A stretch of DNA of 47,075 nucleotides from Mycobacterium nebraskense (GTDB taxonomy: Bacteria > Actinomycetota > Actinomycetes > Mycobacteriales > Mycobacteriaceae), in the NCBI RefSeq assembly GCF_002102255.1, contig NZ_LQPH01000169.1, forward strand, positions 1-47,075, read 5' to 3'. The notes beneath the pieces were generated by a model. It was not told the origin of the DNA. It did no database searches and saw nothing but the letters and a program-made list of their open reading frames with translations. This document shows positions 8,659 to 16,925 of this stretch, piece after piece; within the stretch, counting starts at the first letter, position 1; each line of letters begins with the position of its first letter. The position numbers and the translations under genes were made by a program.

Positions 8659-10203
8659 ATGAGGCCCTATTACGTCACCACCGCGATCGCGTATCCCAAC
8701 GCTGCGCCGCACGTGGGTCACGCGTACGAATACATCGCCACCGACGCGATCGCCCGCTTCAAGCGGCTGGACGGCTTCGACGTGCGCTTCTTGACCGGAA
8801 CCGATGAACACGGCCTGAAGGTCGCGCAGGCCGCCGCGGCGGCGGGCGTACCGACCGCACAGCTGGCGCGCCGCAACTCCGACGTGTTTCAGCGCGTGCA
8901 GGAGGCGCTGAACGTCTCCTTCGACCGGTTCATCCGCACCACCGACCCCGATCATTACGAGGCGTCCCAGGAGATCTGGAGGCGGATGTCGGCGGCCGGT
9001 GACATTTATCTGGACAACTACTCCGGCTGGTACTCGGTGCGCGACGAACGGTTCTTCTTCGAAGCGGAGACTGCGCTCCTCGAGGACGGGACACGGGTGG
9101 CGGTCGAGACCGGCGCCGAGGTGACCTGGACCGAGGAGCAGTCCTATTTCTTCCGGCTGTCGGCGTATGCCGACAAGCTGCTGGCCCACTATGAAGCCAA
9201 CCCCGGCTTCATCGCCCCGGAGGTGCGGCGCAACGAAGTGATCAGCTTCGTGTCGGGGGGCCTGGCAGACATCTCGATCTCGCGCACCTCCTTCGACTGG
9301 GGTGTCCCGGTGCCCGACGATCCCAAGCACGTGATGTACGTGTGGGTGGACGCGCTGACCAATTACCTGACGGGGGCCGGTTTCCCGGATACCGAGTCGC
9401 CGTTGTACCGCCGCTACTGGCCCGCCGATTTGCACATGATCGGCAAGGACATCATCAGGTTCCATGCGGTCTACTGGCCGGCGTTCTTGATGTCGGCCGG
9501 AATCGAGCTGCCGCGAAGGGTTTTCGCGCACGGGTTCTTGCACCACCGGGGCGAGAAGATGAGCAAGTCGCTGGGCAATGTCGTCGACCCGGTGGCGCTG
9601 GCGGAGACCTTCGGCGTGGACCAGGTCCGCTACTTCCTGTTGCGGGAGGTGCCCTTCGGCCAGGACGGCAACTACACCGAAGACGCCATCATCACGCGCA
9701 TCAACACCGACCTGGCCAACGAGCTCGGCAACCTGGCCCAGCGGTCGTTGTCGATGGTGGCCAAGAACCTGGGTGGGGTCGTCCCCGAACCCGGCGAGCT
9801 GACCGCGGCGGACGCGGATCTGCTGGCGACGGCCGACGGATTGTTGGAGCGGGTGCGCGCCAGCTTCGACGGGCAGGCCATGCATCTGGCGCTGGAAGCG
9901 ATCTGGCTGATGCTCGGCGAGGCGAACAAGTACTTCTCGGCCCAACAGCCGTGGGTCTTGCGCAAGAGCGACTCTGAGGCAGACCAAAAGCGCTTCACGA
10001 CAGTGCTTTACACGACGTGCGAAGCGGTTCGCATTGCGGCGCTGTTGGTTCAGCCGGTGATGCCCGATTCGGCGAGCAAGCTACTCGATCTGCTCGGCCA
10101 GACGCCCGAGCAGCGCAGCTTCGACGCCATCGGCACGAGGCTGATGCGCGGCACGGCGCTACCGGCGCCGACCGGCGTCTTCCCGCGCTACCAAGTCGAC
10201 TAG
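8659..10203 (+). CDS. metG: Methionyl-tRNA synthetase
   Basis: A 514-residue class I aminoacyl-tRNA synthetase (metS/Rv1007c in M. tuberculosis) that charges tRNA-Met. The HIGH-type motif HVGH lies at about residue 20 and the KMSKS motif in GEKMSKSLGN at about residue 298. GTDEHG and WVDALTNYLTG are typical of MetRS. There is no ribosome site; a TAGGGT -10 predicts a 0-3 nt leader. Its stop overlaps by 4 bp that of the convergent DUF385 gene. It marks the left border of the region that differs from M. tuberculosis. Confidence 0.97.
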   Translation: MRPYYVTTAIAYPNAAPHVGHAYEYIATDAIARFKRLDGFDVRFLTGTDEHGLKVAQAAAAAGVPTAQLARRNSDVFQRVQEALNVSFDRFIRTTDPDHYEASQEIWRRMSAAGDIYLDNYSGWYSVRDERFFFEAETALLEDGTRVAVETGAEVTWTEEQSYFFRLSAYADKLLAHYEANPGFIAPEVRRNEVISFVSGGLADISISRTSFDWGVPVPDDPKHVMYVWVDALTNYLTGAGFPDTESPLYRRYWPADLHMIGKDIIRFHAVYWPAFLMSAGIELPRRVFAHGFLHHRGEKMSKSLGNVVDPVALAETFGVDQVRYFLLREVPFGQDGNYTEDAIITRINTDLANELGNLAQRSLSMVAKNLGGVVPEPGELTAADADLLATADGLLERVRASFDGQAMHLALEAIWLMLGEANKYFSAQQPWVLRKSDSEADQKRFTTVLYTTCEAVRIAALLVQPVMPDSASKLLDLLGQTPEQRSFDAIGTRLMRGTALPAPTGVFPRYQVD

Positions 10204-10565
10204 CCGCTTGCGAGACGAACGCGAACGGTGACGCGGCCGCTGGCGTCTCGGTGAGCGATGGCATGCCCGGTCCGTTCGACGCCATCGAGCGTCAGCGACA
10301 TCGGGGCGCCATCGCCGACAAAGTTGCGCCACCACGTCTTGGCGTCAGGCATATTCGCGGCGATCTCGATATCGTCGCCGCGGCGGCGGTAGGCCACCGG
10401 AATCGAAAAGGTCCGTCCCGAGCGCCGACCCGTGTAGGTGACGAGCGTGATGCTGCGCCGGATGCCTGCGCCGAAGCGCGGCGAGGCCGCTATCGCCGCG
10501 ACCGGCGTGTTCAAGAGCGGTGCCGCACGCATCAGCAGCCGGCCCACGTTCTTGCCTATGGTCAT
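10200..10565 (-). CDS. Nitroreductase/deazaflavin-dependent oxidoreductase family (DUF385)
   Basis: A 121-residue protein of the small split-barrel family that includes the F420-dependent nitroreductase Ddn (Rv3547). The signature LVTYTGRRSGRTFSIPV followed by GDDIEIAANMPDAKTWWRN matches the Ddn-type core (TGRKTG..., then VIVAASKGG and MWYLN). Likely a deazaflavin- or flavin-binding reductase of unknown substrate. It lies 22 bp downstream of the DUF1772 gene on the same strand and is probably cotranscribed with it under the control of the divergent TetR regulator. Confidence 0.75.
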   Translation of the reverse strand: MTIGKNVGRLLMRAAPLLNTPVAAIAASPRFGAGIRRSITLVTYTGRRSGRTFSIPVAYRRRGDDIEIAANMPDAKTWWRNFVGDGAPMSLTLDGVERTGHAIAHRDASGRVTVRVRLASG

Positions 10566-10587
10566 TGTCCCGATACCCCTTCGGAGT

Positions 10588-11052
10588 TCAGACCAGCAGC
10601 GCCAGGCACAACGCCGTGACTGCCAGGCCCTGCAGGGTGGCCCTGGTGGTGATCACCTTGTCCCAGTTACGTTGCAGCGCTCGAGCATTGGTTGGCAGCC
10701 CGGGTCGATCGACTCCCGCGATGAGTTGGTGGTTGATCGGCGCGCTCACTCGCAGGTAGATCAGCAGCCACACCAGCAGCAGGCCGGCGGAGGCGCCGGC
10801 CGCGCCGGCTTGCGCCCAGCGGCCGGACGCCGCGGCGAATACCGCGCTGATCGCCGCAGCCGCCAGGCCGAGCACCCCGGGCACCGGCATCCGGCGGTCT
10901 CCGTAGCGATGAATGTTGCCCATCACCGCGAGCAGGGCGCGGTCGTCGACGTGGGCCAGCGCGGGCCGTTGCACCATCGCACAGAACACGTCGGTGCCGT
11001 AGACCACCGCGGTACCCAGCACCGCGATGACCGCGAACAACGTGGCGATCAT
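10588..11052 (-). CDS. DUF1772-like integral membrane protein
   Basis: A 154-residue protein with four predicted membrane segments: an N-terminal helix (about 1-20), two central ones (about 55-90), and one at the C-terminus ending in LALLV. The conserved loop with NHQLIAG and W...ITTRATLQG resembles the DUF1772/anthrone-oxygenase-like family. GTG 11061 is possible, but ATG 11052 has GAGGAG at an 8-nt spacing. A TTGACA-18-TAGCGT promoter lies upstream, overlapped by a perfect palindrome. Function unknown. Membrane DUF1772 proteins are often under divergent TetR control. Confidence 0.7.
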   Translation of the reverse strand: MIATLFAVIAVLGTAVVYGTDVFCAMVQRPALAHVDDRALLAVMGNIHRYGDRRMPVPGVLGLAAAAISAVFAAASGRWAQAGAAGASAGLLLVWLLIYLRVSAPINHQLIAGVDRPGLPTNARALQRNWDKVITTRATLQGLAVTALCLALLV

Positions 11053-11079
11053 GATGCGCACTCCTCGTCTTTGGTGGGT

Positions 11080-11094
11080 GTTAGCGACGCTAAC
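11080..11094. promoter_or_regulatory. Candidate TetR operator (perfect palindrome)
   Basis: GTTAGCGACGCTAAC is a perfect 7-1-7 palindrome in the 103-bp gap between the DUF1772 gene and the divergent tetR gene. It overlaps the -10 hexamer (11087-11092) of the DUF1772 promoter, the classical place for repression. A related half-site (CGCTAG) recurs at 11123-11128 and 11141-11146. Confidence 0.6.
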
Positions 11095-11116
11095 CCTTGG
11101 AAGTGGGGTGTGTCAA
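11087..11116 (-). promoter_or_regulatory. Promoter of the DUF1772-DUF385 unit
   Basis: Reverse-strand TTGACA (11116-11111), an 18-nt spacer and TAGCGT (11092-11087) form a near-consensus SigA-type promoter. The predicted +1 at about 11080 gives a 28-nt leader with a GAGGAG site before the ATG. Confidence 0.65.
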
Positions 11117-11143
11117 TAGCAGCGCTAGATCTTATATCGGCGC

Positions 11144-11149
11144 TAGCAT
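11144..11149 (+). promoter_or_regulatory. -10 element of a leaderless tetR gene
   Basis: TAGCAT ends 6 nt before the ATG at 11156, so the predicted +1 coincides with the A of the start codon. No ribosome site is present. Confidence 0.5.
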
Positions 11150-11155
11150 TAACGT

Positions 11156-11746
11156 ATGGCCATCGAAGACCGCCGGGCGCGCGAACGGGCTGCCCGTCGT
11201 CGGCTGATCACCGCCACGGCGCGCAAGCTGGCCGAGGAAGAGGGTTGGGACGCCGTCACCACCCGTCGGCTGTCCGCCGAGATCGAATACAGCCAACCGG
11301 TGCTCTACAAACACTTCTCGGGCATGGAAGACATCGCCGCGTCGGTCGCAGTCGAGGGATTCGGCGAACTCGCGGACGCGCTCCGCACCGCGCGCGGCGG
11401 CGCCACCGACGGCCGGGACGCCCTGGCGCGAGTCGCCCGGGCGTTCATCAAGTTCGCTCGTGACAATCCCGCACTGTTCGATGCGATGTTCACCCGCGCA
11501 ACGACGCTGCCGTTCGCCGTCGCGGACACCCCCGCCGAGCTGACGGCGGCCTTCGCCGAACTGCGGGCGGCGGTGGACCTGATCGCGGGCGCGCGAGACC
11601 CCGACACGCTGACAGAGGTCGTGTGGGCCGCACTGCACGGCCTGGTCACCCTCGACCGCAGCGCCCGGTTACGCCCGGACCATCACGCCGCCCGCCTCGA
11701 CATCCTGATCAGCGGATTCTGCGGCGCCACCCCACCGACGACGTGA
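11156..11746 (+). CDS. TetR/AcrR-family regulator
   Basis: A 196-residue repressor-type protein. The N-terminal helix-turn-helix spans about residues 15-60 (RRLITATARKLAEEEGWDAVTTRRLSAE, then QPVLYKHFSG), and an all-helical ligand-binding domain follows. It is divergent from the DUF1772/DUF385 genes, and the palindrome at 11080-11094 is the likely operator. It is probably a local regulator of those two genes and not of the polysaccharide cluster. The mRNA is predicted to be leaderless. Confidence 0.9.
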   Translation: MAIEDRRARERAARRRLITATARKLAEEEGWDAVTTRRLSAEIEYSQPVLYKHFSGMEDIAASVAVEGFGELADALRTARGGATDGRDALARVARAFIKFARDNPALFDAMFTRATTLPFAVADTPAELTAAFAELRAAVDLIAGARDPDTLTEVVWAALHGLVTLDRSARLRPDHHAARLDILISGFCGATPPTT

Positions 11747-11866
11747 GGCCAGTACGACCGGCTTCCGAGTAAGCGGCATTCCGGGACCGAAATCGAGTGA
11801 CGGAAACGAACCGAGTTACCAATCCGGCGCCGCATCTGCGCGAAGACCTCGTGTATAGCCTATGTT

Positions 11867-12286
11867 ATGCGCCATAATCAGCCGGTGGAGCGACGACGTA
11901 ATCGGCACCATGGGGATTCGCCGATGACGACCTTGAAGCAGCTGCCGGCACTGGTCGTGCTCGAGCGGATCCCGATCCCGGTGCTGGCCATCGAGAATGA
12001 CGGCAGCATCCTGTTTTCCAACGCCGCGTTCGCCGAGATGATGGGTTACGAGCCGGAAGAGGTCTTGTCGCTCCGGTTCCATCAGATCTTCCACAAGGCA
12101 CCGGCCTCGGATTCGTTGTTATCGGTTGTTCATTCGCTGGCGAACATGGTCGTCGAACTGGCACACAAGGACGGTTCGGTGGTACGGGCCCTGATGAGCA
12201 AGTCGGCGGCGATGCGAGCCGACGATCAGTTTGTCCTCGCGGCCTTCCAGGATCTGACCGAGCAGTTATGGAAGGACGACCGCTAG
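11867..12286 (+). CDS. Single-domain PAS protein
   Basis: A 139-residue cytoplasmic protein consisting of one PAS fold (about residues 28-130: IPIPVLAIENDGSILFSNAAFAEMMGYEPEEV, then FHQIF and VVELAHKDGSVV). No output domain is present, so it may act by protein-protein contact. The ATG at 11867 lies 5 nt after TAGCCT and would be leaderless. ATG 11924 is the alternative and would remove a 19-residue basic N-terminus. Its stop overlaps by 4 bp that of the convergent deacetylase gene. Ligand and partner are unknown. Confidence 0.75.
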   Translation: MRHNQPVERRRNRHHGDSPMTTLKQLPALVVLERIPIPVLAIENDGSILFSNAAFAEMMGYEPEEVLSLRFHQIFHKAPASDSLLSVVHSLANMVVELAHKDGSVVRALMSKSAAMRADDQFVLAAFQDLTEQLWKDDR

Positions 12287-13299
12287 CCGCGCCGTCCCCG
12301 GTAGCGGCGCGGCAGGCCGCCGGAGACCATCAGCCGGAAGTGGTCGAAAGACGCATCGCTGGCCACCGCAAGGCGCGGCAGCGCCAGCGGGTCGCAACGA
12401 CGATCGGCGAGGCCCGCTGTGGTGGACAGCGCCCAGCGGATGCCGCGGCCGCGCAGCACGTCCTTCGCGCGGGTGTCGAAGTCCTGGGGCCGGCCATTGG
12501 GATAAGCGAAAATCGTAGCCGCGCATCCGGTCTCGCGTTCGAGCGCCGCGCAGGAATCAGCGATCTCCCGTTCGACCTTGTCGTCGCCGCAACGGGCGAG
12601 GATCGGGTGGGTCACCGAGTGCGGATGCAGCGTCACCAGACCGTCGCCGGCCATCCCCCGCGCTTCGTCCCAGGAGAGCATCCGGAACGGACCAACATCG
12701 CCGCCGTCACGGTGACCCAGCGCGCCGAGAACCTCGTCCAGGACTGTGATCCGGTCCGCGTCGGCCAAGTCCTTCAACCCTTCGACCGCCGCGGCGTAGG
12801 CCTTGGCGCGGTTGGCGATGCCGTCGAGCGAGCGAGTTCCCAGTCCCAGTGCAGCCAGATCGACCTCGGCCGCGGCGGTGCGGGCGATCGCGAGCCAAAG
12901 CCGGTCGGGCCACAGGGTTTCGCCGCTGCCCATCGGGCCGGTCGCCAGGAACACCGCCGCGGGCAGTCCCAGCTCGCGCAGCACCGGGACCGCGTGCGTG
13001 GCGAGGTTGCGGGTGCCGTCGTCGAACGTGATCGCCATGGCGCGAGGCGGCAACGTCCCCTCGGCAAGTCGATCGAGCGCCTCCTCCAGCGGAAGGATGT
13101 TGAAATGCCTGCGGACATATTCCAATTCGCGCCGGTATAGCACCGAGCCGTGCACGTGCCGGCAGACCGGCGACAGCGGTTCGTCTTCGACGCCGTGGAA
13201 CATCACGATGGCGAGCGTGTCGCGGTGGCGTCGCCGGGCGAATGCCGGCACCCCAGCGACACACAGCAGTGTGGCCACGATGTCCTTGACGCGCGACAT
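12283..13299 (-). CDS. NodB-type polysaccharide deacetylase
   Basis: A 338-residue carbohydrate esterase 4-like protein. NodB motif 1 is TFDDGTRN (about residues 92-99, catalytic Asp and metal Asp) and motif 2 is the HSVTHP metal-binding pair. MFHGVEDEP near residue 35 is typical of secreted or periplasmic family members. It probably removes acetyl groups from GlcNAc-type residues of a polysaccharide, fitting the cluster. No clear signal peptide cleavage site is seen, although the N-terminus is mildly hydrophobic. Its -10 (TAGCGT, 13315-13310) overlaps the stop codon of the upstream BcsB-like gene. TTG 13302 is an alternative start. Confidence 0.85.
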   Translation of the reverse strand: MSRVKDIVATLLCVAGVPAFARRRHRDTLAIVMFHGVEDEPLSPVCRHVHGSVLYRRELEYVRRHFNILPLEEALDRLAEGTLPPRAMAITFDDGTRNLATHAVPVLRELGLPAAVFLATGPMGSGETLWPDRLWLAIARTAAAEVDLAALGLGTRSLDGIANRAKAYAAAVEGLKDLADADRITVLDEVLGALGHRDGGDVGPFRMLSWDEARGMAGDGLVTLHPHSVTHPILARCGDDKVEREIADSCAALERETGCAATIFAYPNGRPQDFDTRAKDVLRGRGIRWALSTTAGLADRRCDPLALPRLAVASDASFDHFRLMVSGGLPRRYRGRRG

Positions 13300-13309
13300 C
13301 AAGCGCCAA

Positions 13310-13315
13310 ACGCTA
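13310..13315 (-). promoter_or_regulatory. -10 element overlapping a stop codon (deacetylase)
   Basis: Reverse-strand TAGCGT begins with the TAG stop of the BcsB-like gene (13315-13313). The predicted +1 is 13303, 1-4 nt before the deacetylase start, giving an essentially leaderless transcript. Confidence 0.45.
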
Positions 13316-15292
13316 GCGGCGCCGCCATGATTCGCGTCTGGTGCGCCACACGATCACCCCTGCGCCGACGATGGCCACAGCGATCCAGCCTGCGCCGAAC
13401 CACCATAGCCAGCCGAGATCAGAGTGGCTCTGCGATCCCGCGGCCGGACCGGCCGCGGGCGAGTGCTCGACCGTCACCGGGTCCTGTCCTCCCGGCGCGG
13501 ACACCACCGCGACGCCTTTGAGCCGTTGCCAGCGCTTGTTATCGCCGTTGAGCCATCGGAGCAGCTCGTCGAGCTGTGCGGGCGCCCCGTTGGACGTCGC
13601 GACCAGCAGGGATCTGCCTCGGTTGAAAACCGTTTGGAGAGAAGCGAACCGAAGGCTTGGGTCCAGCGCGAGCTTGGTGGGCTTGCCGTCGGATTGGACG
13701 GCGTTGACGGTGATCGGGCCGCTGGGCCCCGCGGAGACCGGGAGCGCGACGTTGGAGTGATTCCACCCGTCGGCGGCGATCAATATCGCGGGATCCGACG
13801 AGTCGATCGCCTGCTGCACACTCGTGACCGTGGTGTAGATCGGCACGGAGCTTATTCGCTGCAGGCCCACCACGAGGTTGATCGCGCGCACTGTGTCACT
13901 CAACGAGTGGGGCTCGATGCCCACCTGCACCCGGGGCATCAATGACTGCGGCATCGATTGAAAGCCGTCCGGCACCGGTGGTGCGGCGGGGCTGCTCTGT
14001 ATTGTGCTGTCCCCGTTGATGTTCAAATTGAGGAGCTGGTTTCCGGCCCCGGCGGTGTAGAAGTCGCCGCAATGTCCGATGTTGGCCGCGACGTCGAGAA
14101 CCAGATCAAGGCTGGTGTATCGCTGCAGGAGCCGGTCCGGCACATCGACCCAGCGGTCGATGGTGCCATGGCCGTCGGTCGGCCAGTGGTCGATGGTCTC
14201 CGGGCCGATCGTCACGGCAATCTGGCCGCCGATATTCCCCGGCGTCGGGGTGTAAGAGCCCTGGAGATGCACGCGCACGTCGTGCACGGACCGGGTGAAC
14301 CGGGTCTGGTCCAGTCCGATCGACAGCCGCGGTTGCAGCGACGTGGCGTTGACGACGGGCTGCCCCAGTTCGCGCAACGTAACCGTGTTGCCGGGCTGCT
14401 GCAGGCTGGGCTTCAGTTGTTCCACCGCCGCCTTTGAAGACATGGCCAGCTGCGACACGTCGTTGAACAGCACTGCTGTGTTGGATTCGTCGGACTGGCC
14501 GAGCGGTCCGGACATCAGTAGCCACGGCACGCCGGAGGCACCCTGGAGGGAAAGCCCGTTGTCGGGACCCTCTTTGACGACGATCTGACGTTCCAGCGAT
14601 TGCGGCGGTGTGGGGGGCGCCGCCTGTCCTTCGGCCAGTGGGATCACGGCTATCTCGGGGGCCTGCCTGCCATAGTGCGAGGCCGCGGACGCCGCCAGTT
14701 GAATCGCCGTGTCGGACTCGTTTGCCGACGGCGATTGCGGCAGAAAGATGGAAAGCTTTCGCAGCACCGGCGGCAGGAAATGGGCAACCGTGGTGGGCGG
14801 CAGTTCAACGCCGGTGTAGGTGATCGTCCCGTTGGCCAGGCGCAGCGGGCTCTCCGGGTACAAGCAGTAGCCGTCCAACGGCACCAGGTAGGAACGCAAC
14901 GTCACCGTCAACCAGTTGTCGTTGACTTCCGCCCCGGCCAGCGGGATGACCATGGGCGTCTGATCGGCGGAGGGCAGATTCAGTCGCGCGATAGTGCGCT
15001 CGCCCTGCGTCACGGTGATCAACCCGGACCGCAAATTGATCGGCAGTTCGACGGTGGCGTTCAGCGCTGTCGGTGTCAGCCCGTGCAGCACCGGCACGGT
15101 CAGCTGCTGGCTGCTCGTCAAGCCCCAGAACTCAAGGGTGGGAGCGGACCCGATGTCGGTCAGCGACAGGGTCGGCGAGTCCGCCGCCGTAACCGGGTCG
15201 CCCGGTGCACCCCACGATGCCGGGGCGCTCATCACTAAGAATCCAGCCACAGCGGCCAGCGCAACCACTTTGCCCAGACGTCTCCGGTACAT
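13313..15292 (-). CDS. BcsB-like exported polysaccharide-biosynthesis protein
   Basis: A 659-residue protein with an N-terminal signal sequence (RRRLGKVVALAAVAGFLVMS, then a cleavage-like ASWGAPG), a large extracytoplasmic region and a single C-terminal membrane anchor (WLWWFGAGWIAVAIVGAGVIVW) ending in a basic tail. The architecture and the middle region (ELPINLRSGLITV, LPLDGYCLYP, NHSNVALPVS) resemble BcsB, the periplasmic partner of the cellulose synthase BcsA. No BcsA is encoded nearby. ATG 15292 is chosen because TACTGT (15305-15300) predicts a +1 one base upstream; a GTG at 15322 would lengthen it by 10 residues. It probably guides or binds a secreted glycan. Confidence 0.65.
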   Translation of the reverse strand: MYRRRLGKVVALAAVAGFLVMSAPASWGAPGDPVTAADSPTLSLTDIGSAPTLEFWGLTSSQQLTVPVLHGLTPTALNATVELPINLRSGLITVTQGERTIARLNLPSADQTPMVIPLAGAEVNDNWLTVTLRSYLVPLDGYCLYPESPLRLANGTITYTGVELPPTTVAHFLPPVLRKLSIFLPQSPSANESDTAIQLAASAASHYGRQAPEIAVIPLAEGQAAPPTPPQSLERQIVVKEGPDNGLSLQGASGVPWLLMSGPLGQSDESNTAVLFNDVSQLAMSSKAAVEQLKPSLQQPGNTVTLRELGQPVVNATSLQPRLSIGLDQTRFTRSVHDVRVHLQGSYTPTPGNIGGQIAVTIGPETIDHWPTDGHGTIDRWVDVPDRLLQRYTSLDLVLDVAANIGHCGDFYTAGAGNQLLNLNINGDSTIQSSPAAPPVPDGFQSMPQSLMPRVQVGIEPHSLSDTVRAINLVVGLQRISSVPIYTTVTSVQQAIDSSDPAILIAADGWNHSNVALPVSAGPSGPITVNAVQSDGKPTKLALDPSLRFASLQTVFNRGRSLLVATSNGAPAQLDELLRWLNGDNKRWQRLKGVAVVSAPGGQDPVTVEHSPAAGPAAGSQSHSDLGWLWWFGAGWIAVAIVGAGVIVWRTRRESWRRR

Positions 15293-15299
15293 CACCGGA

Positions 15300-15305
15300 A
15301 CAGTA
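15300..15305 (-). promoter_or_regulatory. -10 element of the BcsB-like gene
   Basis: Reverse-strand TACTGT lies 7 nt before ATG 15292, predicting a transcript start at 15293 and a leaderless mRNA. Confidence 0.45.
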
Positions 15306-15416
15306 TGCATCGTTAAAAGCACATCAAGTCCCAGTTACTGAATCACCGTCTCGACGACCGCGAAAAAGGGTGTGGCACATCCGGCCCGAACTTCGGCAAC
15401 GCAGAGCTCTAGCCGA

Positions 15417-16118
15417 TCAGGGCTCCGTGGCTGTGTCGGTGCGGGCGGCGATAGCCGGGGCATGGCGCATGACTTCGCGACCCAGGAACTGCCGGAAATA
15501 AGGGAGCGACGCTTCCGTGACCGTGCCGGGCAGCAGAAGTTCCAAGATCTGGCGCAGGCGCCCGGCGATGTCGCCGGCGACGGCCCTGTTCGCGTCGTGG
15601 CGAGCTATCGCATTGAATACCAACCGCGTTCCGAACATGGCCCCGACGAGGAACTCGGAGAGTACCTCGGGGTCGACGTCCTGCCGAAGGTCTCCCTCGC
15701 GGATCGCTCGCCTGGCCTCGTCGGCGATCTTCGCTGCCAGGTCCGCGTAGAAGCTCGCGGCGGCCTCATTCAATCCGCTTAAGGCAGAGGCCAATTGCTC
15801 GGCTATCCGAACCGTCTTGTCCGAGTTGAGCACTTCGACGATGGTGAAGGCGCCGTGTAGCAGGTTCTCCAGCCCTGGCGACGACGACCCGCATACGTTC
15901 CCGAACGCGGTGAGAAGCGAGTCGGAGCCTTCCGTGAGGATGTCCGACGCCAGTGATTCCTTCGAATCGAAGTGGTGATAGAGGGCGCCCTTGGTCATGC
16001 CCGTCCGCTCGATGATCGCCCCCCACCCGGCGGCGGCATACCCGACTTCGCCAAACACCTCGATCGCGGCATCGAGAATCTTGCGCCGAGTGGCTTCGGA
16101 TCGGACCTGGCGCGACAT
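15417..16118 (-). CDS. TetR regulator, gamma-butyrolactone-receptor-like (copy 1)
   Basis: A 233-residue TetR-fold protein. The N-terminal HTH includes RSEATRRKILDAAIEVF and TKGALYHHFDSKESLA, and the long C-terminal ligand domain ends in a YFRQFLGREV segment. The overall pattern resembles the ScbR/ArpA group that senses butyrolactone-like signals in Streptomyces. The chosen ATG (16118) has a GGAGGT site; the ORF extends 32 codons upstream without support. It is preceded by a second TetR gene that shares the C-terminal YFRQFL motif, so the two are probably diverged duplicates. Ligand and targets are unknown. Confidence 0.8.
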   Translation of the reverse strand: MSRQVRSEATRRKILDAAIEVFGEVGYAAAGWGAIIERTGMTKGALYHHFDSKESLASDILTEGSDSLLTAFGNVCGSSSPGLENLLHGAFTIVEVLNSDKTVRIAEQLASALSGLNEAAASFYADLAAKIADEARRAIREGDLRQDVDPEVLSEFLVGAMFGTRLVFNAIARHDANRAVAGDIAGRLRQILELLLPGTVTEASLPYFRQFLGREVMRHAPAIAARTDTATEP

Positions 16119-16247
16119 TGTCCCTGCACCTCCGGAGTCGCGTCGGATGCGCGGAGTCGTTGATCTGGTCTCACATCGAGCGCCAAGACGTCCAAGATTA
16201 GCAGCCACGGCCACGGCGAGTGGGCCGTGTGGTCAGCCTCGCTGCTG

Positions 16248-16925
16248 TTACGGCGAACCTTCGTCAGCCGAACTGGAGTTGACGGCGAGCGCCGCACGCC
16301 GCCTTAGGAATTGGCGGAAGTAATCGGTTCGGTCTGGCTGCAGGATCCCGCCCAGGATGAGCATCCAGCATTTCTCCAGGTCGAGCAGGAATCGTTCCGG
16401 TTCGTCCAGATTGCTGGTTTTCCGCAGCCCCATATGCAGGGACACCATCAGGCGCCCGACATCGTCGGGATCGCAGTGCCCGTCGATGTCACCCTCGGTG
16501 ATGGCCTGCTGAACGACGTCGGAAAGGGCTTCCACCCATCCGCCCATCAACGTGTCCTGGACGCCTTCCGTCTGTCCGACCGACTCGATCAGATTCAGGC
16601 CGGCCCTGACCAGATCCGTCTTGATGTCTTGAACGGCGATCAGATATGAGAAATCGATGAGCGTCTCCAGGCCCGAAAGCCCCCGCGTCAACAGGTCTCC
16701 TACGGCGACGGTCGCCGCGGCGATCTGCTTGTCGATGAGCTCCACCGCCAATGCATGTTTCGACTTGAAGTGGAAATACATCGCGCCTTTGGTCAGCTGA
16801 GCCTCGGCGAGAATGTCATCGAGACCGACGTCGTGGTACGGCCGGCGCGCGAACTGATGCGACGCGGCCCGCAGGATTTGCCGCCGCGTCGCGTCGGCGC
16901 GTCCATCGGTCGAGTGGGTCGTCAT
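16248..16925 (-). CDS. TetR regulator, gamma-butyrolactone-receptor-like (copy 2)
   Basis: A 225-residue paralogue of the neighbouring TetR protein. HTH: ADATRRQILRAASHQFARRPY, then TKGAMYFHFKSKHALA, the latter characteristic of ScbR-type autoregulator receptors. The C-terminal domain ends in YFRQFLRRRAAL. It lies 129 bp upstream of copy 1 in the same direction. About 270-550 bp upstream lies the repeat-rich region 17198-17472, a good candidate for its operators. The ribosome site before ATG 16925 is weak. I infer control of the forward PPE/polysaccharide operon; the sequence does not prove it. Confidence 0.8.
   Translation of the reverse strand: MTTHSTDGRADATRRQILRAASHQFARRPYHDVGLDDILAEAQLTKGAMYFHFKSKHALAVELIDKQIAAATVAVGDLLTRGLSGLETLIDFSYLIAVQDIKTDLVRAGLNLIESVGQTEGVQDTLMGGWVEALSDVVQQAITEGDIDGHCDPDDVGRLMVSLHMGLRKTSNLDEPERFLLDLEKCWMLILGGILQPDRTDYFRQFLRRRAALAVNSSSADEGSP

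Noticed and set aside
8611..9987. 458-codon reverse ORF opposite metG
   Set aside because: metG carries intact HIGH and KMSKS motifs; the reverse frame is a shadow.
13313..15292. Cellulose synthase operon
   Set aside because: Only a BcsB-like protein is present; no BcsA-type glycosyltransferase, BcsZ cellulase or PilZ domain is encoded in the window.
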